DNA of 60,455 bases from an uncultured Bacteroides sp. (GCA_949289295.1 CASENM010000021.1:1-60455), one strand, 5' to 3'. Counted from the stretch's first letter, positions 50,530-59,692 are shown. A program made the numbers and translations. The notes: generated by a model not told the origin, from the sequence alone.

Positions 50530-51597
50530 ATGAATCCTGCAAATAACCATGTTGTCATTATGGCCGGAGGTATCGGAAGTCGTTTCTGGCCGATGAGCAG
50601 TCCTGACATGCCGAAGCAGTTTATTGATGTATTAGGATGCGGACGGACTCTTATTCAGTTGACTGCCGATCGTTTCAAAGACATTTGTCTTCCTGAGAAT
50701 ATATGGATAGTGACTTCTGTCAAATATGCTTCCATCGTGAAGGAACAGCTCCCGGATATTCCTGATGATCACGTGTTGCTGGAACCTTGCCGGCGTAATA
50801 CGGCTCCTTGCGTGGCTTATGTAAGCTGGAAAATCAAGGCCAAGAATCCGAAAGCGAACATCGTGGTGACCCCCAGTGACCATATTGTAGTGAATGAACG
50901 TGAGTTCGCCCGTGTGGTGACTTCTGCCATGAAGTTTACCGCTGATTCAGATGCAATCGTTACATTGGGAATGAAAGCGACCCGGCCGGAAACGGGATAT
51001 GGTTATATCGAGGCTGATTTGACTTTGCCTTGCCCGTCGAACAAAGAAATTTATCGTGTGGATGCATTTAAGGAGAAGCCGGATCAGGCTACTGCCGAGC
51101 GTTATCTGAGAAGGAATAATTTCTTCTGGAATGCCGGAATCTTTGTATGGAATGTGAATACGATAGTCAATGCCATCCGTGTCTATCAGCCGGTGATGGC
51201 AAAAGTGTTTGAAAGTATGCTTCCATATTTCTATACGAGCAAAGAACAGGAACTGGTGGACGAACTTTTCCCTACGTGTGAAAACATTTCTGTGGATTAT
51301 GCGATTATGGAAAAAGTGGATGAAATATATGTATTCCCCGCATCGTTCGGATGGAGCGATTTGGGAACGTGGGGGTCTCTTCACGAAAACTCCAAACGGG
51401 ATGCTCATAACAATGTTTGCATAGGTCAGAATGTGAAAGTGTATGAGTCACGTAACTGTGTCATCCATACTACTCAGGAGAAGAAAGTGGTAGTACAGGG
51501 ACTTGACGGTTATATTGTGGCTGAAAAGGACGATACATTGCTGATTTGCCGGCTGAGCGAGGAACAGCGTATCAAGGAATTTTCTGCTGAGGAATGA
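50530..51597 (+). CDS. Mannose-1-phosphate guanylyltransferase
   Basis: Makes GDP-mannose for glycan and fucose synthesis. A 355-residue nucleotidyltransferase: MAGGIGSRFWPMS (nucleotide loop), PKQFIDVLG, EPCRRNTAPC, VTPSDHIV, YGYIEAD, VDAFKEKPD, FFWNAGIFVW and FGWSDLGTWGSL. It lacks the fused isomerase domain of some ManC proteins, so it is the short single-function type. It stands alone, with its own promoter and a bidirectional terminator after it. Confidence 0.95.
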   Translation: MNPANNHVVIMAGGIGSRFWPMSSPDMPKQFIDVLGCGRTLIQLTADRFKDICLPENIWIVTSVKYASIVKEQLPDIPDDHVLLEPCRRNTAPCVAYVSWKIKAKNPKANIVVTPSDHIVVNEREFARVVTSAMKFTADSDAIVTLGMKATRPETGYGYIEADLTLPCPSNKEIYRVDAFKEKPDQATAERYLRRNNFFWNAGIFVWNVNTIVNAIRVYQPVMAKVFESMLPYFYTSKEQELVDELFPTCENISVDYAIMEKVDEIYVFPASFGWSDLGTWGSLHENSKRDAHNNVCIGQNVKVYESRNCVIHTTQEKKVVVQGLDGYIVAEKDDTLLICRLSEEQRIKEFSAEE

Positions 51598-51648
51598 AAT
51601 GGGCCGGAAGGACTCGGATTGTTGGTTACATGAAATAGTTTTATAAAG

Positions 51649-51697
51649 AAAGGGGCTGTCTCAAGATTCATTTTTTTGAGACAGCCCCTTTCTTATT
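51649..51697. terminator. Bidirectional terminator between the guanylyltransferase gene and tpx
   Basis: AAAGGGGCTGTCTCAA (51649-51664) pairs with TTGAGACAGCCCCTTT (51676-51691) perfectly; T-tracts occur in both directions. Confidence 0.88.
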
Positions 51698-51709
51698 TGT
51701 ATAGGGTTC

Positions 51710-52213
51710 TTATTTGATGGCGTTCAATGCGGCTTCATAGTCAGGTTCCTGTGTGATTTCAGGAACGAGTTGCGTGTAGATTATTTTTCCTTCCGGACTG
51801 ATGATGACCACTGCTCGTGCAAGCAGTCCGCACAAAGGTCCGTCAGTCATCAGTACGCCGTATTTTTCTCCAAAGTCGGATGTATAGCGGTAATCAGACA
51901 ACGGAATCACGTTCTCTATGCCTTCGGCAGTGCAGAAACGTCCTTGTGCAAACGGAAGGTCTTTTGAAACCGCCAGTACAACTGTGTTCGGCAAGTTGGC
52001 TGCCAGCGTATTGAATTTGCGGACAGAGGTTGCGCAGACTCCGGTGTCCATGCTTGGAAAAATGTTCAGCAAAATATATTTGCCTTTCACGTCTTTCAGT
52101 GAAAAATCACTCAAGTCACCTTTCACTAGGTTGAAGTCGGGGGCAGGTGCGCCGACTTCTGCGAAATCTCCTGCCAGAGTGACGGGAGTTCCTTGGAATG
52201 CGGTCTTTGTCAT
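51710..52213 (-). CDS. tpx: Thiol peroxidase
   Basis: Reduces hydrogen and lipid hydroperoxides with thioredoxin. A 167-residue peroxiredoxin of the Tpx class: FPSMDTGVCATSVRKF with peroxidatic Cys60 and resolving Cys94 in GRFCTAEG. PAPDF at the start and a C-terminal VPEITQEPDYEAAL fit the family. It has its own promoter (TATATTTG, minus strand, 52250-52243) and shares a terminator with the facing gene. Confidence 0.97.
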   Translation of the reverse strand: MTKTAFQGTPVTLAGDFAEVGAPAPDFNLVKGDLSDFSLKDVKGKYILLNIFPSMDTGVCATSVRKFNTLAANLPNTVVLAVSKDLPFAQGRFCTAEGIENVIPLSDYRYTSDFGEKYGVLMTDGPLCGLLARAVVIISPEGKIIYTQLVPEITQEPDYEAALNAIK

Positions 52214-52242
52214 AAAACAGTATAAATTTGATGAATATGCTA

Positions 52243-52250
52243 CAAATATA
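52243..52250 (-). promoter_or_regulatory. Promoter -7 element for tpx
   Basis: TATATTTG on the minus strand, 29 nt before the ATG at 52213. Confidence 0.5.
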
Positions 52251-52345
52251 AAGATAATAATGGTAAAAGTTTCTTTTTCAGTGTGTAGACTGCTTTTTTT
52301 TAGTTTACTTTGCAGTCCGGAAATAAGGTTAATAAAGATTGTTTT

Positions 52346-53260
52346 ATGAAAAGAACGTTGAAAGATTATGCGGTCCTGGCACTGAAAGGTGTGTGCATGG
52401 GTGCCGCTGATGTAGTACCCGGAGTGTCGGGAGGAACGATTGCATTTATCGTCGGAATCTATGATGAGCTGATCAATTCCATCAAAAGCATCAATGGAGA
52501 TAGTTTGAAGCTTCTTTTTTCGGGCAAGTTTGTTTCGTTCTGGAAAAGGATTAATGGAAATTTCATCTTTTCTATTGTGGCGGGAATCGGTATCAGTGTG
52601 TTTTCATTGGCGCGGATTATCACGTGGCTGCTGACGGCTTACCCGGTAATGGTGTGGGCTTTCTTTTTCGGACTGGTATTGGCTTCCACCTGGTTTGTGT
52701 CGAAAGACATCAAGGAGTGGAAGAGCTGGAAAACGTTGGTTGCCTTTGTGGCGGGAGTCGCTATAGCCTATTGCATTACGGTAGCCACTCCGGCTGAAAC
52801 ACCTTCGAATCTGGCATTCATCTTTTGCTGCGGAGTAATTGCCATCTGTGCCATGATTCTGCCCGGCATATCAGGAAGTTTCATTCTTGTACTTTTAGGA
52901 AAGTATTTCTTCATAATGGATGCTGTCCAGACACTTGACTGGGTGATTCTGTTCGTTTTTGCAGTCGGAGCACTGATAGGAATCACTTCTTTTTCACGTG
53001 TGCTGTCGTATGCGCTGGCCCATTTCCGGAACATTACTTTAGCTACGCTGACCGGATTCATGTTGGGGTCGCTCAATAAGGTCTGGCCGTGGAAAGAGAC
53101 GTTGGAAACGTTTGTTGACAGCAATGGAGTGGAGAAATCTCTGATAGAGACCAATGTATGGCCGAATGCTTTTGTGGCGGAAGCGATTGTGCTGATGTTG
53201 GCCGGCTTTTTCTTGGTGTATGCCCTGGAAAAATTGTCGGTGAAGATTTCATCGAAATAA
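52346..53260 (+). CDS. DUF368 family polyprenyl-phosphate transporter (PopT type)
   Basis: A 304-residue inner-membrane protein with about eight helices. The two inverted signatures MGAADVVPGVSGGTIAFIVG (about residues 18-37) and AMILPGISGSFILVLLG (about 170-186) define DUF368. Members have been linked to recycling of undecaprenyl phosphate across the membrane for envelope synthesis. The frame is open from 52310, but MKRTLKDYAVLALKG at 52346 is the usual start. It has no co-directed partner, and ends at repeat family B. Confidence 0.88.
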   Translation: MKRTLKDYAVLALKGVCMGAADVVPGVSGGTIAFIVGIYDELINSIKSINGDSLKLLFSGKFVSFWKRINGNFIFSIVAGIGISVFSLARIITWLLTAYPVMVWAFFFGLVLASTWFVSKDIKEWKSWKTLVAFVAGVAIAYCITVATPAETPSNLAFIFCCGVIAICAMILPGISGSFILVLLGKYFFIMDAVQTLDWVILFVFAVGALIGITSFSRVLSYALAHFRNITLATLTGFMLGSLNKVWPWKETLETFVDSNGVEKSLIETNVWPNAFVAEAIVLMLAGFFLVYALEKLSVKISSK

Positions 53261-53294
53261 AGGGGAAAAAGCGGAGACGTGTCAGAATGATTTG

Positions 53295-53381
53295 AAACAC
53301 AAGAGGCACAGAGGCACAGAGCTTTTTATTTAACTGATTCACAGGCGTGTTCTCTCCGTGTCTTTGTGCCTCCGTGTTTTA
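53295..53381. repeat. Palindromic repeat family B, locus 2, between convergent genes
   Basis: The right arm (53354-53380) reads CTCCGTGTCTTTGTGCCTCC then GTGTTTT; it differs from the right arm at 26644-26670 at only three positions. The left arm (53295-53322) is its imperfect complement with an extra GAGGCACA copy. It sits between popT (+) and the TPR gene (-), so a bidirectional terminator role is plausible. Confidence 0.75.
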
Positions 53382-53439
53382 TTTCTCCATTATGACACAC
53401 TTTCTTTGTTTTATCCGTTTGGAGAATTTGAAAACAGGA

Positions 53440-54885
53440 TTAAAAAAGGTAGTCTTCTTTGTTGATGATTCCTTCATCTATCATCCTTTTTATCTTTTTT
53501 GCCAGTTCCACAAAGGGCGACTCTTCATGAATGGTCAACAATTTAGGGTTATATTCAATGGCCCGTACCATGTGCTTTATCATTTCTTCCGATTTGTCTT
53601 CCAGCGCATAATAGGAGTATGCCATGATGTAGGAATATTTTTTTGCTTTCTTGCCCAGTTTTTCTTCCAGTTTTTTCCCCAGCCGGATAGTTTCTTCAAA
53701 GAAAGTATTCTGGAAATAGAACATGAGGACTTCTTTCATAGAATCCTCGTCGTTTGCGCACATTTCTGCACGGCCGGCTTCTTCAAGTACTTTGTCGTTG
53801 TCTGAGGTAGCCAGATAATACATGGCGGCTGTCAGATGGTTCGTACAGTTGTGTTCGTCGTATTTCAATGATTCTTCGATGTCGCTTTTGCATTTGTCCT
53901 GATTTTTGGTCATGATATAGGAAAATGCCCGTTGCTGATAGAGGAACGCTTTTTCCTTGTCCGAAAACAGAGGGAGATGGTTGTCGATGGCTTTTGTCTG
54001 GTAGATGATTGCGGTTTCGAAATCGCCTACAGAGGTCAAGCCGACAGAGAGTCCGTTTATCGCTTCCATATTTGTCGGGTCCATTTCCAGAAGCCGGAGA
54101 AAAATATCGTTGGCTTTTTCATAGTTCCTTGTCTGGACGTAGCACCTTCCGGCTACCTGGAGGAGCTCTTCCTGTGTGTTGTCAATCGACAGGGCAAACT
54201 CGATGGCTTCACACATTTTTTCATTCTGAAAGGTTTCGAGATAGCATTTTATCAGTGTTATCCAGTGGTAGATGTTATATGGATTGTCGTCCAGCAAAGC
54301 GTTGGCCAGATCGATGCATTGCTCGAAGTCTTCAAGGTAGAATGTACATTCCATCATGATTGTTCTGACTTCCTTGTCATCCGGTGTTTTCTGATATTGC
54401 ATGCTGATCCATCGGTATGCTTCCTCCATCATGTTGTTGTCGATATAGACATTGGTTATGTCAACGATGACTTCTTTTGAGTAGTGTTCGTCGGCTGCCA
54501 ATTTTTCGAACAGTATGTCTGCTTTTTCAATCTGGTTTGTCAGCAGAAGAATTTCTGCACGGAGGAAAATTACTTCCCGGTCATCTTGTTCAGACAGAGA
54601 ATTTGCTATACTCGTGGCTTTGTCTATCTGCCCGTCGGCTAACAGCGTTCTGCAGTAATAGAGGTTTACTTCCAGGCTGTCCGGATGAATCTTGTGGGCA
54701 TATTTGATTGCTGAAAGCGATTTTTCAAGTTTGTTGTTGTATAAATAATATTCGGAAATGCTGATCAGGTCTTCGATGTCGAAGTAGACAGGCTTCTTGT
54801 TCCTTTGCATTTCTTCAAACTGTGTTACCAGTTGCTTGATGTCGCCATCAGACTCTGGCCAGTGATTGTAGTAGTCATTGAGCAT
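53440..54885 (-). CDS. TPR-repeat protein
   Basis: About 481 residues of tandem tetratricopeptide repeats covering nearly the whole chain (for example ISISEYYLYNNKLEKSLSAI, GRCYVQTRNYEKANDIFLRL). No signal peptide, so cytoplasmic. It is acidic, with no enzyme domain. The frame is open to 54930, but the upstream part overlaps the glnS terminator, so MLNDYYNHWPES at 54885 is preferred. It follows glnS on the same strand and may be read through at low level. Probably a protein-binding scaffold; its partner is unknown. Confidence 0.8.
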   Translation of the reverse strand: MLNDYYNHWPESDGDIKQLVTQFEEMQRNKKPVYFDIEDLISISEYYLYNNKLEKSLSAIKYAHKIHPDSLEVNLYYCRTLLADGQIDKATSIANSLSEQDDREVIFLRAEILLLTNQIEKADILFEKLAADEHYSKEVIVDITNVYIDNNMMEEAYRWISMQYQKTPDDKEVRTIMMECTFYLEDFEQCIDLANALLDDNPYNIYHWITLIKCYLETFQNEKMCEAIEFALSIDNTQEELLQVAGRCYVQTRNYEKANDIFLRLLEMDPTNMEAINGLSVGLTSVGDFETAIIYQTKAIDNHLPLFSDKEKAFLYQQRAFSYIMTKNQDKCKSDIEESLKYDEHNCTNHLTAAMYYLATSDNDKVLEEAGRAEMCANDEDSMKEVLMFYFQNTFFEETIRLGKKLEEKLGKKAKKYSYIMAYSYYALEDKSEEMIKHMVRAIEYNPKLLTIHEESPFVELAKKIKRMIDEGIINKEDYLF

Positions 54886-54901
54886 GTGGGTCGGGGTGTT
54901 T

Positions 54902-54961
54902 AAAAAGGACTGCCCCAAAATCTGCCACACCGTTTCGGATGAGGCCGTTTCCGGGCAGTCC
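54902..54961 (-). terminator. Terminator after glnS
   Basis: On the minus strand GGACTGCCC pairs with GGGCAGTCC, followed by TTTTTA. The loop is long (about 35 nt) and contains an imperfect repeat (CCGTTTC twice), so strength is uncertain. Confidence 0.55.
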
Positions 54962-54975
54962 CGTAGTAATCTTTG

Positions 54976-56709
54976 TTATTTCTTTATTTTATTGTCTTTT
55001 AATGAAACTGTCCGGTTGAATATCAGATGTTCCGGTGTGGAGTCTTTATCCACATTGAAATATCCGATACGCTGGAACTGCAGGTAGTCGAGCGGTTTTG
55101 CGTCGGCCAGGAATTTTTCTACATAACATTCCGTGAGCACTTTCAGTGAGTCAGGATTGATCATCTCCTTCATTGCTTCCAGTGCACTGCAGTTTCTGGC
55201 CTCGCGGATGGCAGCCATTTCGTCGCGCGGATTTTCCACTTTCCAAAGGCGGTCATAAAGTCTGACTTCCGCTTTCAGGCAATGGTTGCAGCTCACCCAA
55301 TGGAGCGTACCTTTCACTTTGCGGTTGGCTTCGGGCATTCCGCTTTTGGTGTTCGGGTCATATTCCGCATAAACTTCCGTTATATTTCCGTCTTCGTCTT
55401 TCTTGCAGCCTGTACATTTCACGATGTAAGCGTTTTTCAGTCGGACTTCCTGTCCCGGAGTCATGCGGAAATATTTTTTGGGAGCGTCTTCCATGAAATC
55501 TTCACGTTCCATCCACAGCTCACGGCTGAACTCAATTGTATGGGTCGGCGAGTTCGGGTCTTCAGGGTTGTTGATGGCTTCCATCGTTTCCACTTTGCCT
55601 TCCGGATAGTTGGTAAGAATCAGCTTCACCGGATTGATGACGGCAGATACACGTGTAGACCGCATGTTCAAGTCCTCGCGCACGGCACTTTCAAGCAGTG
55701 CAAAATCATTCAGCGCGTCATACGTGGTATAGCCGATTTTGTTGACGAATTTCCGGATCGATTCGGGGGAGTATCCGCGGCGGCGGAAAGCACAGATTGT
55801 CGGCATACGCGGGTCATCCCATCCGTCTACAAGCCCTTCCTTGACTAAAATCAGCAGGTTGCGCTTGCTCATGAGCGTATAGTTCAGGTTGAGCTTGTTG
55901 AATTCATACTGGCGCGGGCGGTTGTCGTCAAGGTCTTTTCCCTCTTTCACCCAATCTACAAACAAGTCATAGAGTGGGCGGTGTACGACAAATTCCAGTG
56001 TACACAGCGAATGGGTCACTCCTTCAAAGTAATCACTCTGTCCGTGGGCAAAGTCATACATCGGATAGGCTTTCCATTTGTCACCCGTGCGGTGGTGTGG
56101 GGTTTTCACCACGCGGTAGATAATCGGGTCGCGGAAATGCATGTTGGGATTTGCCATGTCGATTTTTGCACGCAGTACCATCTTGCCCTCTTCAATGTCT
56201 CCGTTGTTCATTTTCTGGAAAAGTTCCAGACTTTCTTCGATCGGGCGGTTGCGGTAGGGACTTTCCACTCCCGGTTGGGTAGGGGTGCCTTTCTGTGCGG
56301 CTATTTCTTCCGAAGTCTGTTCGTCCACGTATGCTTTTCCCTCCTTGATCAGACGGATGGCAAAGTCCCATAGCTGCTGGAAATAGTCGGAGGCATAATA
56401 TTCATGTCCCCATTGGAATCCAAGCCATCGGATGTCTTCTTTGATAGCCTCCACGTATTCCATGTCTTCCTTGGTCGGGTTTGTATCATCAAAGCGCAAG
56501 TTGCAGACTCCTCCATATCTTTGGGCGATGCCGAAATCCAGACAGATAGCTTTGGCGTGTCCGATGTGCAGATAGCCGTTCGGTTCCGGCGGAAAACGGG
56601 TCTGTATTCTGCCGCCGTTCTTGCCTTCTTTCAAGTCTTTCTCTACAATCTGTTCGATAAAGTTCAGGTTTTTCTTTTCTGAACTTTCTGTGATATTCAT
56701 TTCTGTCAT
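54976..56709 (-). CDS. glnS: Glutamine--tRNA ligase
   Basis: Charges tRNA-Gln directly. A 577-residue class I synthetase: FPPEPNGYLHIGHAKAI (HIGH motif), RFDDTNPTKEDMEYVE, LCTLEFVVHRPLYDW-like segment, and YTLMSKRNLLILV (KMSKS-type loop). The C-terminal anticodon-binding beta-barrels are present. Two ATGs are possible (56709, 56700). The promoter -7 element is TAACTTTG on the minus strand at 56749-56742. Presence of GlnRS fits Bacteroidales. Confidence 0.97.
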   Translation of the reverse strand: MTEMNITESSEKKNLNFIEQIVEKDLKEGKNGGRIQTRFPPEPNGYLHIGHAKAICLDFGIAQRYGGVCNLRFDDTNPTKEDMEYVEAIKEDIRWLGFQWGHEYYASDYFQQLWDFAIRLIKEGKAYVDEQTSEEIAAQKGTPTQPGVESPYRNRPIEESLELFQKMNNGDIEEGKMVLRAKIDMANPNMHFRDPIIYRVVKTPHHRTGDKWKAYPMYDFAHGQSDYFEGVTHSLCTLEFVVHRPLYDLFVDWVKEGKDLDDNRPRQYEFNKLNLNYTLMSKRNLLILVKEGLVDGWDDPRMPTICAFRRRGYSPESIRKFVNKIGYTTYDALNDFALLESAVREDLNMRSTRVSAVINPVKLILTNYPEGKVETMEAINNPEDPNSPTHTIEFSRELWMEREDFMEDAPKKYFRMTPGQEVRLKNAYIVKCTGCKKDEDGNITEVYAEYDPNTKSGMPEANRKVKGTLHWVSCNHCLKAEVRLYDRLWKVENPRDEMAAIREARNCSALEAMKEMINPDSLKVLTECYVEKFLADAKPLDYLQFQRIGYFNVDKDSTPEHLIFNRTVSLKDNKIKK

Positions 56710-56741
56710 AGCGGAAACTTTTGTGAGTTGTTATTTGGTTG

Positions 56742-56749
56742 CAAAGTTA
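56742..56749 (-). promoter_or_regulatory. Promoter -7 element for glnS
   Basis: TAACTTTG on the minus strand, 32 nt before the ATG at 56709. Confidence 0.5.
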
Positions 56750-56851
56750 TAAATTTTGGGAATAATTTTTGTAATGGCAGCTTAATTATCGTGGGTCGGA
56801 CAGTTGTCTTTTTTCCGTGTGCGGATTGGGTTCGTCGGGAGCCGGCGGACA

Positions 56852-56911
56852 AAACGCTTCGGCGTTTCAGTCAAAATGTTTCGGCGTTTCAATGAAAACG
56901 CCGAAGCATTT
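56852..56911. repeat. Palindromic tandem repeat family A, locus 3 (three units)
   Basis: Units at 56852-56867 (AAACGCTTCGGCGTTT, identical to unit 1 of locus 1), 56874-56889 (AAATGTTTCGGCGTTT) and 56896-56911 (AAACGCCGAAGCATTT), with 6-nt spacers CAGTCA and CAATGA; period 22. It lies between the divergent genes glnS and rarA, so here it cannot be a simple 3'-end element of a protein gene. The rest of 56710-57303 holds promoters and a candidate small RNA. Confidence 0.85.
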
Positions 56912-57107
56912 TGTTTGAAAGTTTCACATGATTGTCCTGTGGGTCTTTATCGGAAAAGTCCGGATTTGATATTTTTTCTTTGAAAGAAATGAGTTTTAAT
57001 TAAAATTGTTTATTTTTGCAGGGTGAGAGACAGGTGGCTGTTAATAAACTCCAATGAAAAGAAAATGAAAGAAAAATGCAAAATGTGTTATATGACATAT
57101 TTTTTTA

Positions 57108-57139
57108 TTTGGTAGGGTAAAAAAAACGCCGCATCTTTG
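57108..57139 (+). promoter_or_regulatory. Promoter of a candidate small RNA
   Basis: TTTG at 57108-57111 and CATCTTTG at 57132-57139 with a 20-nt spacer; the first base of the -7 element deviates (C for T). No start codon with a credible frame follows before a terminator at 57210. Confidence 0.5.
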
Positions 57140-57144
57140 TAGCG

Positions 57145-57237
57145 TTATCCTGAAAACAATCTTTTTACCTTAAGAAAAAAAACTAATACCTATTGAAAAC
57201 TTTAAAAAAAGGCCCTTTGTGAAAAGCGCCTTTTTTT
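57145..57237 (+). ncRNA. Candidate small RNA of about 90 nt
   Basis: Bounded by the promoter at 57108-57139 and a terminator at 57210-57237, where AGGCCCTTT pairs with AAAAGCGCCT (one mismatch) and a run of seven Ts follows. The body is A-rich and mostly unstructured (CTAATACCTATTGAAAAC). It could be a stand-alone small RNA or an attenuated leader of rarA, but rarA has its own promoter element at 57270. No known RNA family was recognised. Confidence 0.4.
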
Positions 57238-57269
57238 AATGTCTATACATAAATTATCAAAACTTTCTG

Positions 57270-57277
57270 TATCTTTG
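57270..57277 (+). promoter_or_regulatory. Promoter -7 element for rarA
   Basis: TATCTTTGGCC, 26 nt before the rarA ATG at 57304. Confidence 0.5.
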
Positions 57278-57303
57278 GCCGTTGTTTTAATGTACATTCA
57301 TTT

Positions 57304-58581
57304 ATGGCACAACCTTTGGCTGAACGGATGCGTCCCAGGACGCTCGATGATTATATAGGGCAGAAGCATCTGGTAGGAGAAGGAGCCGTCCTGCGCAAGA
57401 TGATTGACGCCGGACGCATTTCTTCTTTTATATTGTGGGGTCCTCCGGGAGTGGGGAAAACCACGCTGGCCCAAATTATCGCCCATAAGCTGGAAACTCC
57501 TTTTTACACGTTGAGTGCGGTGACCTCGGGCGTGAAAGATGTCCGTGAAGTGATTGAGAAGGCACGGAGCGGACGTTTTTTTTCGCAGCAGAGTCCGATT
57601 CTCTTTATCGATGAAATCCATCGTTTCAGCAAATCGCAGCAGGATTCCTTGTTGGGGGCGGTAGAGACGGGGGTGGTGACGCTCATCGGTGCCACTACCG
57701 AGAACCCTTCGTTCGAGGTGATTCGCCCTTTGCTTTCCCGTTGCCAGCTTTATGTGCTGAAGTCATTGGAGAAAGATGATTTGCTGGAACTTCTTCATCA
57801 TGCTCTGACGCACGACGCCATTCTGAAGGAAAGGCATGTGGAGGTGAAGGAAACCGAGGCCATGCTCCGTTATTCGGGAGGGGACGCCCGCAAACTGCTG
57901 AACATTCTGGAGCTGGTGGTGGAGGCTGACGGAGACGACGGCCCGGTTGTGATTACTGACGAGAAAGTGGTAAGCAGGCTCCAGCAGAATCCGTTGGCTT
58001 ATGACAAAGACGGGGAGATGCATTATGACATCATTTCCGCATTCATCAAATCTATTCGGGGAAGCGATCCGGACGGTGCCCTTTACTGGTTGGCCCGGAT
58101 GGTGGAAGGAGGCGAGGACCCGGCGTTTATTGCGCGCCGGCTGGTGATCTCCGCTTCGGAAGACATCGGTCTGGCCAATCCGAACGCTTTGCTTCTGGCC
58201 AATGCCGCGTTCGACGCTGTCATGAAAATAGGGTGGCCGGAAGGGAGAATCCCTTTGGCTGAAGCAACGGTTTATCTTGCCACGAGCCCTAAAAGCAATT
58301 CGGCTTATATGGGCATCAACTCGGCGTTGGAGCTGGTGAGGGAGACGGGCAATCTGCCTGTACCCTTGCATCTGCGCAATGCCCCCACTAAATTGATGAA
58401 GCAATTGGGATACGGCAAAGAGTATAAGTATGCCCATGACTTCCATAATCATTTTGTGGAGCAGCAGTTCCTGCCTGACGGGGTGAGGGAGTCACGTCTC
58501 TGGCATGCGCAGGAAAATGCCGCGGAAGCGAAAATGCAGGAACGTATGGTGAATTTGTGGGGGAAACGTTTCAAGGAATGA
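57304..58581 (+). CDS. rarA: Replication-associated recombination protein RarA
   Basis: A 425-residue AAA+ ATPase of the clamp-loader group (RarA/MgsA), acting at stalled forks. It shows LAERMRPRTLDDYIGQKHLVG, Walker A GPPGVGKTT, Walker B ILFIDEIHRF, sensor 1 TLIGATTENPSFE, and sensor 2 SGGDARKLLN. The C-terminal tetramerisation part (SDPDGALYWLARMVEGGEDP, SEDIGLANPNALL, LPVPLHLRNAPTKLMK) is complete. It is followed 88 nt later by a dehydrogenase gene on the same strand. Confidence 0.96.
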   Translation: MAQPLAERMRPRTLDDYIGQKHLVGEGAVLRKMIDAGRISSFILWGPPGVGKTTLAQIIAHKLETPFYTLSAVTSGVKDVREVIEKARSGRFFSQQSPILFIDEIHRFSKSQQDSLLGAVETGVVTLIGATTENPSFEVIRPLLSRCQLYVLKSLEKDDLLELLHHALTHDAILKERHVEVKETEAMLRYSGGDARKLLNILELVVEADGDDGPVVITDEKVVSRLQQNPLAYDKDGEMHYDIISAFIKSIRGSDPDGALYWLARMVEGGEDPAFIARRLVISASEDIGLANPNALLLANAAFDAVMKIGWPEGRIPLAEATVYLATSPKSNSAYMGINSALELVRETGNLPVPLHLRNAPTKLMKQLGYGKEYKYAHDFHNHFVEQQFLPDGVRESRLWHAQENAAEAKMQERMVNLWGKRFKE

Positions 58582-58669
58582 AGTGGAAATCCGGCGGGAC
58601 AGTACTTGCTTGGATATTTGTGGGGCTGGCCTGCACGTATGAATGAACATTTTAGATAATAGTGGATAT

Positions 58670-59626
58670 ATGAAGATTGTAGTATTGGACGGATATACTT
58701 TGAATCCGGGTGATCTTTCATGGGATGCATTGAGACAATTGGGTGAGGTGACGGTATATGACCGTACTTCCCCACAGCAAGTATGGGAACGTTCGGCAGA
58801 TGCCGAGATTCTGTTTACCAATAAAGTGGTGCTGGATGCCGCAACTGTCGGAAATCTGCCGAAGTTGAGATATATCGGCGTTTTGGCTACGGGTTATAAC
58901 GTGGTGGACTTGGAGGCTGCGCGCAAGGCCGGTGTCGTGGTGACGAATATTCCTGCCTACAGCACCGATTCGGTAGCTCAGATGGCTTTTTCCCATATTC
59001 TTAATATTGTACAGCGGGTTGACGTGTATGCCCATGAAATCCGTGACGGGAAATGGAGCGGTCAGGCGGATTTCTGTTATTGGAATTCCCCGCTGCATGA
59101 GCTGAAAGGCAAGAAGTTGGGTGTGGTAGGGTTCGGAAATACAGGAAAGGCTACAGCGCGCATTGCGGTGGCTTTCGGAATGGAAGTCTGTGCTTATACC
59201 AGCAAGCCGGCCGCACAGCTTCCTGAAGGTGTCGGCAAATGCCGGTCGCTCGACGAGCTGTTTCGTGAATGTGACATCGTGAGCCTGCATTGTCCGCTCA
59301 CGGGCGACACGGAAGGGATGATTGATTCGGAGCGTCTGAAAATGATGAAGCCTACGGCTATCCTTATCAATACAGGACGCGGAGGTCTGGTCAACGAAAG
59401 GGATTTGGCAGAGGCCTTGGCTGACGGTACAATTGCTGCAGCCGGAGTGGATGTGCTGGCTTCTGAGCCTCCCAGTCCGGACAATCCTCTTCTCAAGCAG
59501 AAGAATTGCTTCATAACTCCTCATATCGCCTGGGCTACTTACGAAGCGCGGGTACGTCTGATGGAGCTGGCTATAGGCAATCTGACCGCTTTTCTTGAAG
59601 GGAATCCGGTGAATGTGGTGAGCTGA
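58670..59626 (+). CDS. D-2-hydroxyacid dehydrogenase family protein
   Basis: A 318-residue NAD-dependent dehydrogenase resembling glycerate or hydroxypyruvate reductases. NAD-binding fold GVVGFGNTGKATARIA (about 148-163). Catalytic residues: Arg in INTGRGGLVNE, Glu in LASEPPSPDN, and His in FITPHIAWAT. MKIVVLDGYTLNPGDLSW at 58670 is the family's usual start; the frame is open from 58643. The DGYTLNPGDLSW start resembles hydroxypyruvate/glycerate dehydrogenases of Bacteroidota. The real substrate is unproven. The next gene follows 66 nt later. Confidence 0.9.
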   Translation: MKIVVLDGYTLNPGDLSWDALRQLGEVTVYDRTSPQQVWERSADAEILFTNKVVLDAATVGNLPKLRYIGVLATGYNVVDLEAARKAGVVVTNIPAYSTDSVAQMAFSHILNIVQRVDVYAHEIRDGKWSGQADFCYWNSPLHELKGKKLGVVGFGNTGKATARIAVAFGMEVCAYTSKPAAQLPEGVGKCRSLDELFRECDIVSLHCPLTGDTEGMIDSERLKMMKPTAILINTGRGGLVNERDLAEALADGTIAAAGVDVLASEPPSPDNPLLKQKNCFITPHIAWATYEARVRLMELAIGNLTAFLEGNPVNVVS

Positions 59627-59692
59627 TCCACTTTGTATGCCAAAGGCAAGGAGATGATAATATATTATGTGGTTCAATCAAATATTTGTGGT

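Noticed and set aside
57145-57237. 6S RNA
   Set aside because: The element is about 90 nt and lacks the long double-stranded rod with central bulge; 6S RNAs are about twice as long.
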